Source of the DNA: Thermoplasmata archaeon
Lineage (GTDB): Archaea > Thermoplasmatota > Thermoplasmata > Lutacidiplasmatales > UBA184
Direction of reading: 5' to 3'
Assembly: GCA_030040755.1 (NCBI GenBank)
Contig: JASHTC010000142.1
Span: forward strand, 1 to 21,855
Length of the DNA stretch: 21,855 nt
Position 1 is the first letter of the stretch. Each line of letters begins with the position of its first letter. Shown here one piece after another: positions 12,072 through 19,530 of the stretch. Under the pieces are notes generated by a model. That model did not search any database. It saw nothing but the letters and a program-made list of their open reading frames with translations, and was not told where the DNA came from. The position numbers and the translations under genes are program-made.

Positions 12072-12797
12072 ATGACCCGGAGACCGGGTAGCTCCAACCC
12101 CGTCGATTTCCGCGCGCTCGGGACGGGGGCGTATGGCACCTTCCTCTACGGGGAGTCCCGGCCCCTGGTGGACCGGCTCGGCTACGCGATGGCGCGCGCG
12201 AACGACCCGAACCCGACCTGGGTCGACATCCGCGACCCGCAGGGCGCCTCCGACGTCTCCTCCCCGAGCGAGCTCGGATGGGTCGCCGAGGACCACCTCT
12301 TCTTCGTCTCCCCCGCCGAAGCTCGGCCCCAGGACGCCGAGGCGAACATGGCGCTCTGGACGGTCGTGCGCTCGGACGACCCGGAGGCGACCGTCGGCGG
12401 CTTGACCGACTTCCTCCGGCTCCCCCCGAAGGTCCAAGTCGCCGTGAGCCGGATGGACGCCTCGGCCCCCCGACCGGTCTTCGTGGTCGCGAACAGCGAC
12501 CGGGTACGTGAGTACTACCCGAAGGAGGCGACCGGCGTGCGGCCGATCATCGACGCGATGCTGCAGGCGGGGGTCCTCCCCATCTTCGCGGCGGTGGGAG
12601 CCCCCGGGGAGGGGCGGGCGGCGTTCGATTTCGTCTTCGAGGTGAGCTCCCCCCACGCGAACGACTGGCGGGCGGGATCGCTGACGTGCCACAAGGCACC
12701 GGCGGGAACCCCCATTCCGGTGGACGTTCCGATCCCGCTCGTCTCCCTCTCCCAGGCCGTCGAGGTCTTCCGGCGCGGTCCGGCAACGAAAGGCTAG
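12072..12797 (+). CDS. Degenerate RecA/KaiC-like protein, function unknown
   Basis: I do not recognise a named family in this 241-residue soluble protein, but the order of strands suggests a RecA/KaiC-type fold. YGTFLYGESRPLVDRLGYAM (21-40) sits where Walker A would be but has no GKT/S. TWVDIRD, HLFFVS and the strand PVFVVANSD (135-143, Walker B position) follow. VLPIFAAVG (168-176) and FDFVFEVSS...WRAGSLTCHK (185-208) look like the later strands that carry the DNA- or partner-facing loops. Loss of the P-loop lysine predicts no ATP hydrolysis, so it may be a regulatory or partner subunit. ATG 12072 is chosen from the TATA spacing. It follows the DUF2252 gene by 114 nt but has its own promoter. 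Confidence 0.75.
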   Translation: MTRRPGSSNPVDFRALGTGAYGTFLYGESRPLVDRLGYAMARANDPNPTWVDIRDPQGASDVSSPSELGWVAEDHLFFVSPAEARPQDAEANMALWTVVRSDDPEATVGGLTDFLRLPPKVQVAVSRMDASAPRPVFVVANSDRVREYYPKEATGVRPIIDAMLQAGVLPIFAAVGAPGEGRAAFDFVFEVSSPHANDWRAGSLTCHKAPAGTPIPVDVPIPLVSLSQAVEVFRRGPATKG

Positions 12798-12900
12798 CGG
12801 GTCCCGGCCCGCGTCGGGAGGGGTCGACCGACCCGAAGGGCGTCGTGGGACCGACGAGAGCCCCCTCCCCCGGGTCGGCGGATGTCGGACGCGCACTCGG

Positions 12901-12907
12901 TAAGTAG
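12901..12907 (+). promoter_or_regulatory. Weak TATA-like element of the Lys/Ala-rich gene
   Basis: TAAGTAG is centred 26 nt before GTG 12930, the same spacing as at other genes in this window. It is weak as sequence but helps choose among three in-frame starts. Confidence 0.3.
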
Positions 12908-12929
12908 CCTCTCGACCTCGGGGAGGCCG

Positions 12930-13154
12930 GTGGACGACATGGCGAAGGAGACCTTGACCGACGCGCTCAACGATGCCAAGCGAGCCGCCAAGGACCTGGC
13001 CGCGGCCAGCGCCAAGCTGTCGAAACGACTGATCGTGAAGGCCGAGCGCGCGGCGAAGGACCCGGAGGGGTCGGCGCGACGGGCCACCAAGGCGGTCGCC
13101 AAGGAGCTCGACTCGGCGGCGAAAGAGATCGACCGGATCCTCAAGAACCTCTAG
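12930..13154 (+). CDS. Small Lys/Ala-rich helical protein
   Basis: This is a 74-residue protein that is nearly all amphipathic helix: ALNDAKRAAKDLAAASAKLS, then LIVKAERAAKDPEGSARRAT and a final VAKELDSAAKEIDRILKNL. Lysine, alanine and arginine dominate, with hydrophobic residues spaced 3-4 apart, which suits a coiled coil or a helical bundle. Composition recalls H1-like, phasin-like and apolipoprotein-like proteins, but I cannot assign one. A nucleic-acid or membrane-surface role is speculative. In-frame starts are ATG 12882, GTG 12930 and ATG 12939. I prefer 12930 from TATA spacing; a GGGGAGG at 12920-12926 would suit 12939. The extra N-terminal residues of the 12882 form are Ser-rich and overlap the promoter. 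Confidence 0.7.
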   Translation: MDDMAKETLTDALNDAKRAAKDLAAASAKLSKRLIVKAERAAKDPEGSARRATKAVAKELDSAAKEIDRILKNL

Positions 13155-13220
13155 CTCCGCGCTCCCGCGGCCGCCGGTCGGCTCGCGCCGCCGCACCGGG
13201 ACTTTCGCACGAAGCGCCGC

Positions 13221-14030
13221 CTAGGGTGCGGCGGGCCCGGGGACCGGCTTACGGAGGGCGCCGCGACGTAGCCACAGGAACGGGGTCTGCCCCACCGACC
13301 GGGAGAAGGTCAGGAAGGCGTCATTGTTCGGTACGTCGTCCGAGAGAAGGAGGCCGCCGGGCCGCAGGTGCGGCCAGGCGAGCCCGTACTCCCAGAGCAT
13401 GTGCGCCCGGCTATGCTCGGAGTCATGGAAGAAGACGTCCCAGGGCTCGGGGGCCGACAGCGTGGGCAGCAGGTCCCGCGCGTCCCCGAGGCTCAGATGC
13501 CATCGTCCCCGGAGCCGCTCCGGCACCGCCTGCCCGACCATCTCCACCGACTCCACGTGCGATCGGTCGAGCTTCCCGTCCTGATTGACCCGGCCTCCCG
13601 GTCCGAGCGTCGGCAGGTCGATGGACCACAGCTCTCCGCGGCCGCTGTCGGCGAGCGCCTGGAGGAGGTAGGCGCTGCTCACCCCGAGCTCCACCCCCGT
13701 CTCGACGACCACCGCCGGGCGGAGCGCCCGCACGAAGAGGTAGAGCAGCTCGGCGTGCGGGCTCCCCATCCCGCTCGCCGGGGCGCATCGCCTCCGGATC
13801 TCGGCGGAGAGGCGATGCCGCCTCAGGTCGCGGAGCCACCTCCGAAGGTCGGCCACCGGCGCCCCGGTCATCTGGCCCACCTGAGGTAGGAGTCCCCGAG
13901 CGTCGCGGACCGCCTGGCGGAGGGCCCCCGGATGGGCCCAGGCCGTCAAGGCCGACCGTCGCGTCCCGACCCAGTACTCCTCGGTGACCCACCGGGGAAA
14001 CCCCTCGAGCCGGTCGGCGAAGGAGGCCAT
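13221..14030 (-). CDS. Class I SAM-dependent methyltransferase (O-methyltransferase/CmcI-like)
   Basis: This 269-residue protein has a Rossmann methyltransferase core. The SAM loop is VVVETGVELGVSSAYLLQAL (E110, G112, G116), the acidic second strand is ELWSIDLPTLG, and DVFFHDSEHSRAHMLWE (H202, D203, H206) with LRPGGLLLSDDV (D231, D232) follows. The latter two blocks are typical of methyltransferase family 24 and cephalosporin-hydroxylase-like or metal-assisted O-methyltransferases. About 85 helical residues precede the core. Substrate is unknown; small-molecule or sugar O-methylation is most likely by family. ATG 14030 is preferred to ATG 14063 because GGGGAGGT lies 4 nt upstream and an AT-rich CTAATGTA about 32 nt upstream, overlapping the earlier ATG. 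It is divergent from korA. Confidence 0.85.
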   Translation of the reverse strand: MASFADRLEGFPRWVTEEYWVGTRRSALTAWAHPGALRQAVRDARGLLPQVGQMTGAPVADLRRWLRDLRRHRLSAEIRRRCAPASGMGSPHAELLYLFVRALRPAVVVETGVELGVSSAYLLQALADSGRGELWSIDLPTLGPGGRVNQDGKLDRSHVESVEMVGQAVPERLRGRWHLSLGDARDLLPTLSAPEPWDVFFHDSEHSRAHMLWEYGLAWPHLRPGGLLLSDDVPNNDAFLTFSRSVGQTPFLWLRRGALRKPVPGPAAP

Positions 14031-14034
14031 GGAG

Positions 14035-14042
14035 ACCTCCCC
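14035..14042 (-). promoter_or_regulatory. Shine-Dalgarno site of the methyltransferase gene
   Basis: The minus strand reads GGGGAGGT, 4 nt before ATG 14030. It decides against the upstream ATG at 14063. Confidence 0.5.
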
Positions 14043-14156
14043 GCGCTGGGTTCCTCGGTACATTAGCTTGTGGCCGCTCCGGGCCGGTCGATGGCGGGTT
14101 CCGGGTCGTGCCGGTCGGGGGGAAAATCGCCGGAGCGCCCGGACGCCGGCACTCCC

Positions 14157-14164
14157 TTAAATAT
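14157..14164 (+). promoter_or_regulatory. TATA box of the korA-korB unit
   Basis: TTAAATAT is the most AT-rich element in the divergent spacer. Its centre is about 30 nt before ATG 14190 and about 58 nt before ATG 14219 (korA), so transcription should start near 14187, upstream of a ten-codon ORF. Confidence 0.6.
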
Positions 14165-14189
14165 CGTCCCGTGCTCAAATGAATCGCCC

Positions 14190-14222
14190 ATGAACTCGAC
14201 GGTCCGTCAGGAACCGGCATGA
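14190..14222 (+). CDS. Possible ten-residue leader peptide ahead of korA
   Basis: The ORF encodes MNSTVRQEPA and its TGA overlaps the korA start as ATGA. Its ATG lies at about the distance from the TATA box where other genes in this window begin, while korA itself lies some 29 nt further. Translation of this ORF would deliver ribosomes straight to korA. It is too short to judge by codon use and may be chance. Confidence 0.3.
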   Translation: MNSTVRQEPA

Positions 14223-16012
14223 CCACCCCTGCAGCCAAGACGACCCCGCTCGCGGGGGAGTCCGGACCGAGTGCCTCCCGTACCCCTCCCCCGCTCACGG
14301 ACGTCAGCGTGATGATCGGGGGTCAGGGCGGCGACGGGACGCTCACGGTCTCCGACCTGCTCGGCCGCTACTTCCGCAAGCGAGGACTGTACGTCTACAC
14401 CTCGCGGAACGTGCTCTCGCGGATCCGGGGGGGCCATGCGGACGCGTCGGTCCGCGCGAGCCGGGACCCGACCGCCGCGGTCAAACCGACGGTCGACGTG
14501 CTGGTCGCCTTCGACCAAGAGGCGATCACGATCGGGCACACCGAGCTCGCCCCCCACGGCTACATCCTCTACGACTCCACGGCCTTCAAATCGGACCTAC
14601 CGAACGCCACGGGGTTCCCGTTCGCGACCCTCGTCGGCGGCGTGCTCGGCCAGCCGATCTTCAAGAACACCGCCGCCTACGGCGCCCTCAGCGTCGTCTT
14701 CGGCTTCGACCCCGCCGAGACCCGGTCGGTCATCGAGGAGCGGTTCAAGCGTCGGGGCGGCGAGGCGCTCGAGAAGAACCTCAAGGCGCTCGAGATCGGC
14801 CGGAAGGCCGCGCTCGAGGTGCCCGGGCTCGCCGACCGGTACAGCGTCGCCGACGGGGACGCCCACGACTACGTGATGACGACCGGCAACCAGGCGGTGG
14901 CGCTTGGCTTCGTCGTGGGCGGGGGCCGGTTCTTCGCGGGCTACCCCATCACCCCCGCGACCGAGATCATGGAGTACCTCCAGCGGTACCTTCCGCCGCT
15001 GCACGGGGTCGTCCGCCAGGCCGAGGACGAGCTCGCCGCGGTCAACATGATCATCGGCGCGGCCTACGCGGGCGCCCGGGTGATGACGTCCACGAGCGGC
15101 CCGGGCCTGTCGCTCATGACCGAAGGGATCGGCCATGCCGGTACGGCGGAGCTCCCGATCGTGGTCGCGGACTGCGCGCGCGTCGGACCCTCGACCGGGC
15201 AGCCGACCCGACACGAGCAGTCCGACCTTTCGCATCTCGCGAACCTGGGGCACGGGGAGTACCCCCGCTTCATCCTGGCCCCGGGGACCCCGGTCGATTG
15301 CTTCGAGATGACCGTCCAGGCGCTGAACCTCGCCGAGCGGTGGCGCCTGCCCGTCATCCTGCTCCTCGACCAGGCCCTCTGTCAGAACACGACGACGAGC
15401 CCCCGCTTCGACCTCGGGCGGGTCCAGGTGAACCGCGGCGAGCGGCTGACCGGCGAGGCGGTCGCCCAGCTTCAGCAATACAAGGCCTACCGCTTCACGG
15501 ACTCCGGCGTGAGCCCGTACGCGCCCCCCGGGACGCCGGGCGTTTGGGCCGAGATCACCGGCAACGAGCACGACGAGTGGGGCCATGTCTCCGTCAATCC
15601 CGTCAACCGGGTCCGCATGATGAAGAAGCGGCTCGAGAAGATGGTCAAGGCGCGGGACGAGCTCCCCGGCGCGCACTTCTTCGGCCCGGCGGATGCCAAG
15701 GTCGGGCTCATCGGGTACGGGAGCACCTACGGGCCGATCCTCGAGGCGCAGCAGATCCTGGCGGCGCGCGGCAAGCCGACCCGGTTCCTGCAGGCGCGGA
15801 CGCTGTATCCCGTGCCGACCCAGGAGATCGACCCGTTCCTGAAGTCGGTGGACGTCGCCTACATCATCGAGCACAACTACACCGGGCAGTTCGCCCGCCT
15901 CCTTCGCGAGACGATGCCCTGGCACTACCCGAAACTGCGGTCGATCCTGAAGTATGACGGCTCGACGTTCCGGGCGCCGCAGATCATCGCCGAGATCCCG
16001 GAGGTGGCCTAG
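14219..16012 (+). CDS. korA: 2-oxoacid:ferredoxin oxidoreductase, fused gamma-alpha subunit
   Basis: KorA with KorB oxidatively decarboxylates a 2-oxoacid to an acyl-CoA and reduces ferredoxin, in the cytoplasm. The gamma domain covers about residues 28-200, starting VMIGGQGGDG, with LSRIRGGHADASVR. The alpha part begins near 220 (GNQAVALGFVVGGG) and carries YPITPATE (242-249), the family's YPITP motif, then RQAEDELAAVNMIIGAAYAG and TSTSGPGLSLMTEG. The 597-residue length fits the fused, two-subunit type of Sulfolobus, Aeropyrum and haloarchaea. Substrate range (pyruvate, 2-oxoglutarate or broad) cannot be told from sequence. The first 27 residues are Thr/Pro/Ser-rich and probably disordered. 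An AGGA lies about 7 nt before the ATG. korB follows after one base. Confidence 0.95.
   Translation: MTTPAAKTTPLAGESGPSASRTPPPLTDVSVMIGGQGGDGTLTVSDLLGRYFRKRGLYVYTSRNVLSRIRGGHADASVRASRDPTAAVKPTVDVLVAFDQEAITIGHTELAPHGYILYDSTAFKSDLPNATGFPFATLVGGVLGQPIFKNTAAYGALSVVFGFDPAETRSVIEERFKRRGGEALEKNLKALEIGRKAALEVPGLADRYSVADGDAHDYVMTTGNQAVALGFVVGGGRFFAGYPITPATEIMEYLQRYLPPLHGVVRQAEDELAAVNMIIGAAYAGARVMTSTSGPGLSLMTEGIGHAGTAELPIVVADCARVGPSTGQPTRHEQSDLSHLANLGHGEYPRFILAPGTPVDCFEMTVQALNLAERWRLPVILLLDQALCQNTTTSPRFDLGRVQVNRGERLTGEAVAQLQQYKAYRFTDSGVSPYAPPGTPGVWAEITGNEHDEWGHVSVNPVNRVRMMKKRLEKMVKARDELPGAHFFGPADAKVGLIGYGSTYGPILEAQQILAARGKPTRFLQARTLYPVPTQEIDPFLKSVDVAYIIEHNYTGQFARLLRETMPWHYPKLRSILKYDGSTFRAPQIIAEIPEVA
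15999..16005 (+). promoter_or_regulatory. Shine-Dalgarno site of korB
   Basis: GGAGGTG lies inside the last codons of korA, 8 nt before ATG 16014. It is a near-complete match to the archaeal anti-Shine-Dalgarno sequence and fixes the korB start. Confidence 0.65.
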
Positions 16013-16013
16013 G

Positions 16014-16880
16014 ATGGTCGAGTCCGCCAAACCGGTGCCGCCGATCTGGTGCCCGGGGTGCGGGGACTTCGGCGTGCTCGCCGCGCTCAAGAAGGCCGCG
16101 CTCGAGATGAAGCTCCCCCCGCACGAGCTCGTGCTGGTCGGGGGGATCGGCTGCTCGGGGTCGATCCACAATTTCCTCGAGGTCAACGGGATCCACGCGC
16201 TGCACGGCCGTCTCCTGGCGCAGGCCGTCGGCGTGAAGCTCGCGAACCCGGGCCTCACGGTCGTCGCGGCCGGAGGGGACGGCGACGGCTACGCCATCGG
16301 GATGGGTCACTTCATCCACGCGTTCAAGAAGAACGCGTCGATCATCTACATCGCCATGAACAACGAGACGTACGGACTCACGAAGGGGCAACCGTCCCCC
16401 ACGAGTCAGATCGGCTTCGAGGGGAACATCGAACGGCCATTCGACGCCATCCTCACCGCGCTGTCGATCCCCGCCCCGAACCTCATCGCGCGGACCTTCT
16501 CGGGGGACCCGAAGGCGATGATCGCCGTCCTCGGCGAAGCGCTGCGGTACACCCGCGAGGGACGCGGGTTCGCGTTCATCGAGGACCTCTCGCCGTGCGT
16601 CACCTACAACGACACGTACAAGCTGTGGCGGGAGAAGGTGCTGGACGTCTCGAAGGTCGACGGCTACGACCCGACGGACCGCAAGGCGATGTTCCGCATC
16701 TGCCTCGAGACGATGGACTCCGGACGGATCCCGATCGGGGTGATGCATCGGCCCAAGCAGGCCGCTCGGGAGGGACTCGAGACGAAACTGCTCGGCGAGG
16801 CCGTCGGACCGGCACGCTGCGCCCTCGAGCTCGAGCCGAACCTCCCCGCCTACCAGAAGCTGCTCGCCTCCCTCGCCTAG
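16014..16880 (+). CDS. korB: 2-oxoacid:ferredoxin oxidoreductase, beta subunit
   Basis: This 288-residue beta subunit binds thiamine pyrophosphate and one 4Fe-4S cluster. Cluster cysteines are C13 and C16 (IWCPGCGDFG), C47 (GIGCSGSI) and C195 (DLSPCVTY). The TPP/Mg motif is GGDGDGYAIGMGHFIHA (D89, D91) followed by AMNNETYGLTKGQ (N116, N117). Length and cysteine spacing match the beta chains of two-subunit archaeal enzymes, which have no separate ferredoxin-like delta chain, and none is present here. The start is ATG 16014, one base after the korA stop, with a strong ribosome site inside korA, so the two are translated from one mRNA in matched amounts. The frame is open further upstream but that part lies within korA. 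Confidence 0.95.
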   Translation: MVESAKPVPPIWCPGCGDFGVLAALKKAALEMKLPPHELVLVGGIGCSGSIHNFLEVNGIHALHGRLLAQAVGVKLANPGLTVVAAGGDGDGYAIGMGHFIHAFKKNASIIYIAMNNETYGLTKGQPSPTSQIGFEGNIERPFDAILTALSIPAPNLIARTFSGDPKAMIAVLGEALRYTREGRGFAFIEDLSPCVTYNDTYKLWREKVLDVSKVDGYDPTDRKAMFRICLETMDSGRIPIGVMHRPKQAAREGLETKLLGEAVGPARCALELEPNLPAYQKLLASLA

Positions 16881-16916
16881 CACCGGAGGACGGCCGGCCC
16901 GCTCCGTTCGCTCGGC

Positions 16917-18233
16917 ATGGCGCTCTGGGTGGGGGTCGACGACACGGACTCCCCCCGCGGGGGGTGCACGACCTACGTGCTGACCGAGCTGCTCGCCCTC
17001 GCGAGGGCGCACGGCCTCGACCTCCTCGGGGAGCCCCGGCTCGTGCGGCTGAACCCCAACATCCCGTGGAAGACGCGGGGGAACGCCGCGCTCTCCGCTC
17101 GATTCGGCCGGGGAGCGGGCCCTCCCCGCACCGTCGGTGAGGTGGGCGGACGACCGGTCCGGAGCTTTCCGCGGGGGCGGGCACCGGCCCCCGCGGCCGC
17201 GGCCCGGTTCCTCGAGGGCGCCTGGGAGACGGTGCGCGCCTCGGCCCGTACGGGGGATCGGGGCACGGACCCGGCGCTGGTCGCCACGTTCCACCCCCTG
17301 CCCTCCACCCTCTACCGTCGGGCGGTCCAGGAGGTCGTCCCCGTCGAGGAGGTCCGCGGGGAGCTCGCCCGGGCCGGCGCCTGGACCCGCACGGAGGGGA
17401 GCGACCGGGGACTGGTCGGCGCGGCCGCGGCGGTCGCCTGGCCCGGCCGGCGGGGCACGTGGGAGCTGATCTCGTACCGCGAGCCGTCCCGGTACGGGCG
17501 CCGACGGGAGGTCGATGCCGAGTCGGTTCGGGCGGCCCAGGCGGCGGACCCTCGGCTGTTCCTCTGTTTTGACGAGAGGACTCGCCGCTTGCTGGTCGCC
17601 CCGCACACCCCCTGCCCCATCCTGTTCGGGCTCCGCGGTACCCACCGGGACGCCCCGCTCCGGGCCCGGGGACGGGTCCGCTCCGAGCCGGTCGAACGAT
17701 GGGTGCTGTTCCGGACGAACCAGGGTACGGGGGACCACCTCACGCGCCGGGAGCCGGGGGAGTGGGCCGAGTACCGCTCGGGATGGGTCGACGGCGTGGT
17801 CGCCGGACCGGTGCTCCGCCAGCCGGGCGGCCATGTCCGATTCTCGGTACGTCCGGTCCGGGGACCGCCGATCGACTGTCTGGCGTTCGAGCCGACCAAG
17901 GTGCTTCCGCGGGTCGCCCGGGACCTCCAGCCCGGCGACCGGGTCCGCGTGTGGGGAAGCCGGGGGACGGACCCCGCGATCCGCCTGGAAGGGATCGAGC
18001 TCCGCCACTGGGCGCCGGTCCAGGTCCGGTCGGTCGCCCCGCGATGCGGGGCGTGTGGTCGCCCTACCCGTTCGCTCGGGCACCAACGAGGGTACCGGTG
18101 CCCGGGATGCCGCCGACGCTGGCCCCCCGAGGCCGCCCACCGCCCGCCGCGGGCTCCCCCCCGGGCGCTCGGGGCCTACCACCCCACCCCGTCGGCCCGG
18201 CGGCACCTGGCCCCCCTGGCCGCCGAGACGTAG
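16917..18233 (+). CDS. tiaS: tRNA(Ile2) 2-agmatinylcytidine synthetase
   Basis: TiaS joins agmatine to C34 of the CAU-anticodon tRNA-Ile, using ATP, so that it reads AUA. It is known only from archaea. The 438-residue protein starts MALWVGVDDTDSPRGGCTTY, the family's signature with the catalytic aspartates, followed by LVRLNPNIPWKTRGNAAL. An OB-fold lies at about 290-365 (GVVAGPVLRQPGGHVRFSV...GDRVRVWGS). A zinc ribbon has C377, C380, C395 and C398. About 40 Pro/Arg-rich residues form the tail. It lies 36 nt after korB and is probably on the same transcript, although the functions are unrelated. No ribosome site is close to the ATG; GGAGG lies 27 nt upstream. Confidence 0.95.
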   Translation: MALWVGVDDTDSPRGGCTTYVLTELLALARAHGLDLLGEPRLVRLNPNIPWKTRGNAALSARFGRGAGPPRTVGEVGGRPVRSFPRGRAPAPAAAARFLEGAWETVRASARTGDRGTDPALVATFHPLPSTLYRRAVQEVVPVEEVRGELARAGAWTRTEGSDRGLVGAAAAVAWPGRRGTWELISYREPSRYGRRREVDAESVRAAQAADPRLFLCFDERTRRLLVAPHTPCPILFGLRGTHRDAPLRARGRVRSEPVERWVLFRTNQGTGDHLTRREPGEWAEYRSGWVDGVVAGPVLRQPGGHVRFSVRPVRGPPIDCLAFEPTKVLPRVARDLQPGDRVRVWGSRGTDPAIRLEGIELRHWAPVQVRSVAPRCGACGRPTRSLGHQRGYRCPGCRRRWPPEAAHRPPRAPPRALGAYHPTPSARRHLAPLAAET

Positions 18234-18274
18234 GCGGCGGCGCTCGCACCAACCCTTTTGAGGGGTAGCTCGCT

Positions 18275-18284
18275 CTTACATAGC
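18275..18284 (+). promoter_or_regulatory. Possible promoter element of the zinc-ribbon gene
   Basis: CTTACATAGC is AT-rich for this region and lies about 40 nt after the tiaS stop. Initiation about 26 nt downstream (near 18305) would leave a leader of about 80 nt before GTG 18383. Confidence 0.3.
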
Positions 18285-18382
18285 GGGTACCCACCGATGC
18301 CTCCGGTTCGTCGCCCCGGCTCCTCCCGTGTCCCCCCGCGCGCCCCGGTGGCCGCCCGGGCATCCGCGACCGCCCGAGGGGA

Positions 18383-19522
18383 GTGAGGCGGGCGGTGGTC
18401 GAGCTCTCCTGTCCGGCGTGCGGCACCCCGGTGCCCAGCGATGCTCCCGTCTGCCCGAAGTGTCAGCTCTCGGGCGCGCTGTTCGCCGCGGTCCGGGAGG
18501 CCGCGGGTCCCACGGAGACGGACCCGGTGTCGCTCCGCACGATCGGCGAGCTGCTCGCCACCGTCGACCTCACCCAGCCGGCGGCCCCGGCGACGGGAGG
18601 TCCGACCCTGCTCAGCCGCACCGCCCGATTCCCTCCTCCGCCCGAGGCCGAGATCGCCCCGTCTCCTCCCGAGGTGACCCCGGCGCCCGCGCCCGCCCCC
18701 ATCCGGGAGTTCCCGGAGCTTCCGCCCGTCCCCACCGACCTCGAGCTCGAGCACCGACTCGAGGAGTACGTCCAGCTCGGACGCCGGATGGGGCTCGACT
18801 TCGCGCGATTCGAAGAGCGGAATGCGGAGGCGCACCTGACGCAGGACCGCCCCTCCCTCGAATCCCTGGCGCGGGAGATGTTCGTGCACCTCCTGAGCGC
18901 GCTCGCCGAGGAGTTCGAGTCGGCGCTCGCCCGGCGGAACGAGCTGGCGGCCTTCTGCCCGACGTCCACCGTCGACGTCGAGCTCGACGCGGCCCGCCAG
19001 GCAATCGGCCGACGGGACCTCACGGGAGCCTGCCGCCGGCTGGTCCACGTGCGGGACGAGCTGCAGCGCGCGGAGGAGGAGTGGGCGGTCGGGCGCATCC
19101 TCGTGACGGAGGGAGACCTCCTCGCCGGGACGATCCGGGAGCTCGGCGGAGACCCCGGCCCGGCGCTCGGGCCCTTCGAGGAGGGCCGTCGACTGATCCG
19201 GGCGGGCCGGCGGAGCGACGGCGAGCGGCTCCTCGCCCGCGGAGCGATCGCGCTCTGGGCCGTCCTCGAGCCGCGCCTGGTCGAGGAGCTGCACCGGCTG
19301 CGCGACCGCCTGCTCGAGATCCGGTCCGCGGGCGGGGACATCCAGGCCCCGGTCGAGGAGCTGCGCGCGGTGCTCGCCGAGCTGCGCCAGCGCAACTTCG
19401 TCGGGACGGTCGTGGCCTACCGCCGCGTGCGGTCGTTCGTGGAGCAGCAGAGCGTGCCGGGCGAGGTCCCGGAACCCTCGGGTGAGCTCGTCGGAAGCCT
19501 GCGGCCTTCCCCGTCCCTGTAG
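18383..19522 (+). CDS. Zinc-ribbon protein with long helical domain
   Basis: This 379-residue protein has an N-terminal zinc ribbon (C10, C13, C24, C27 in LSCPACGTPV and PVCPKCQLSG), a Pro/Ala-rich linker at about 82-110, and a long helical region from about 118 to 365. The helical part is rich in Leu, Glu and Arg (for example LVEELHRLRDRLLEIRSAGG) and probably forms coiled coils or a TPR-like bundle. No enzymatic motif, signal or membrane segment is visible, so a scaffold or protein-binding role is likely. I do not recognise a family. The start is GTG 18383, or GTG 18395 with GGGGAG 11 nt upstream. Its stop is 8 nt from that of the convergent thermopsin-like gene, which leaves no room for a separate terminator. 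Confidence 0.8.
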   Translation: MRRAVVELSCPACGTPVPSDAPVCPKCQLSGALFAAVREAAGPTETDPVSLRTIGELLATVDLTQPAAPATGGPTLLSRTARFPPPPEAEIAPSPPEVTPAPAPAPIREFPELPPVPTDLELEHRLEEYVQLGRRMGLDFARFEERNAEAHLTQDRPSLESLAREMFVHLLSALAEEFESALARRNELAAFCPTSTVDVELDAARQAIGRRDLTGACRRLVHVRDELQRAEEEWAVGRILVTEGDLLAGTIRELGGDPGPALGPFEEGRRLIRAGRRSDGERLLARGAIALWAVLEPRLVEELHRLRDRLLEIRSAGGDIQAPVEELRAVLAELRQRNFVGTVVAYRRVRSFVEQQSVPGEVPEPSGELVGSLRPSPSL

Positions 19523-19530
19523 GGGATGGA

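Noticed and set aside
10644..13196. 850-codon open frame on the minus strand
   Set aside because: It runs antisense across three plus-strand genes and the gaps between them, which a real gene would not do. No domain is seen.
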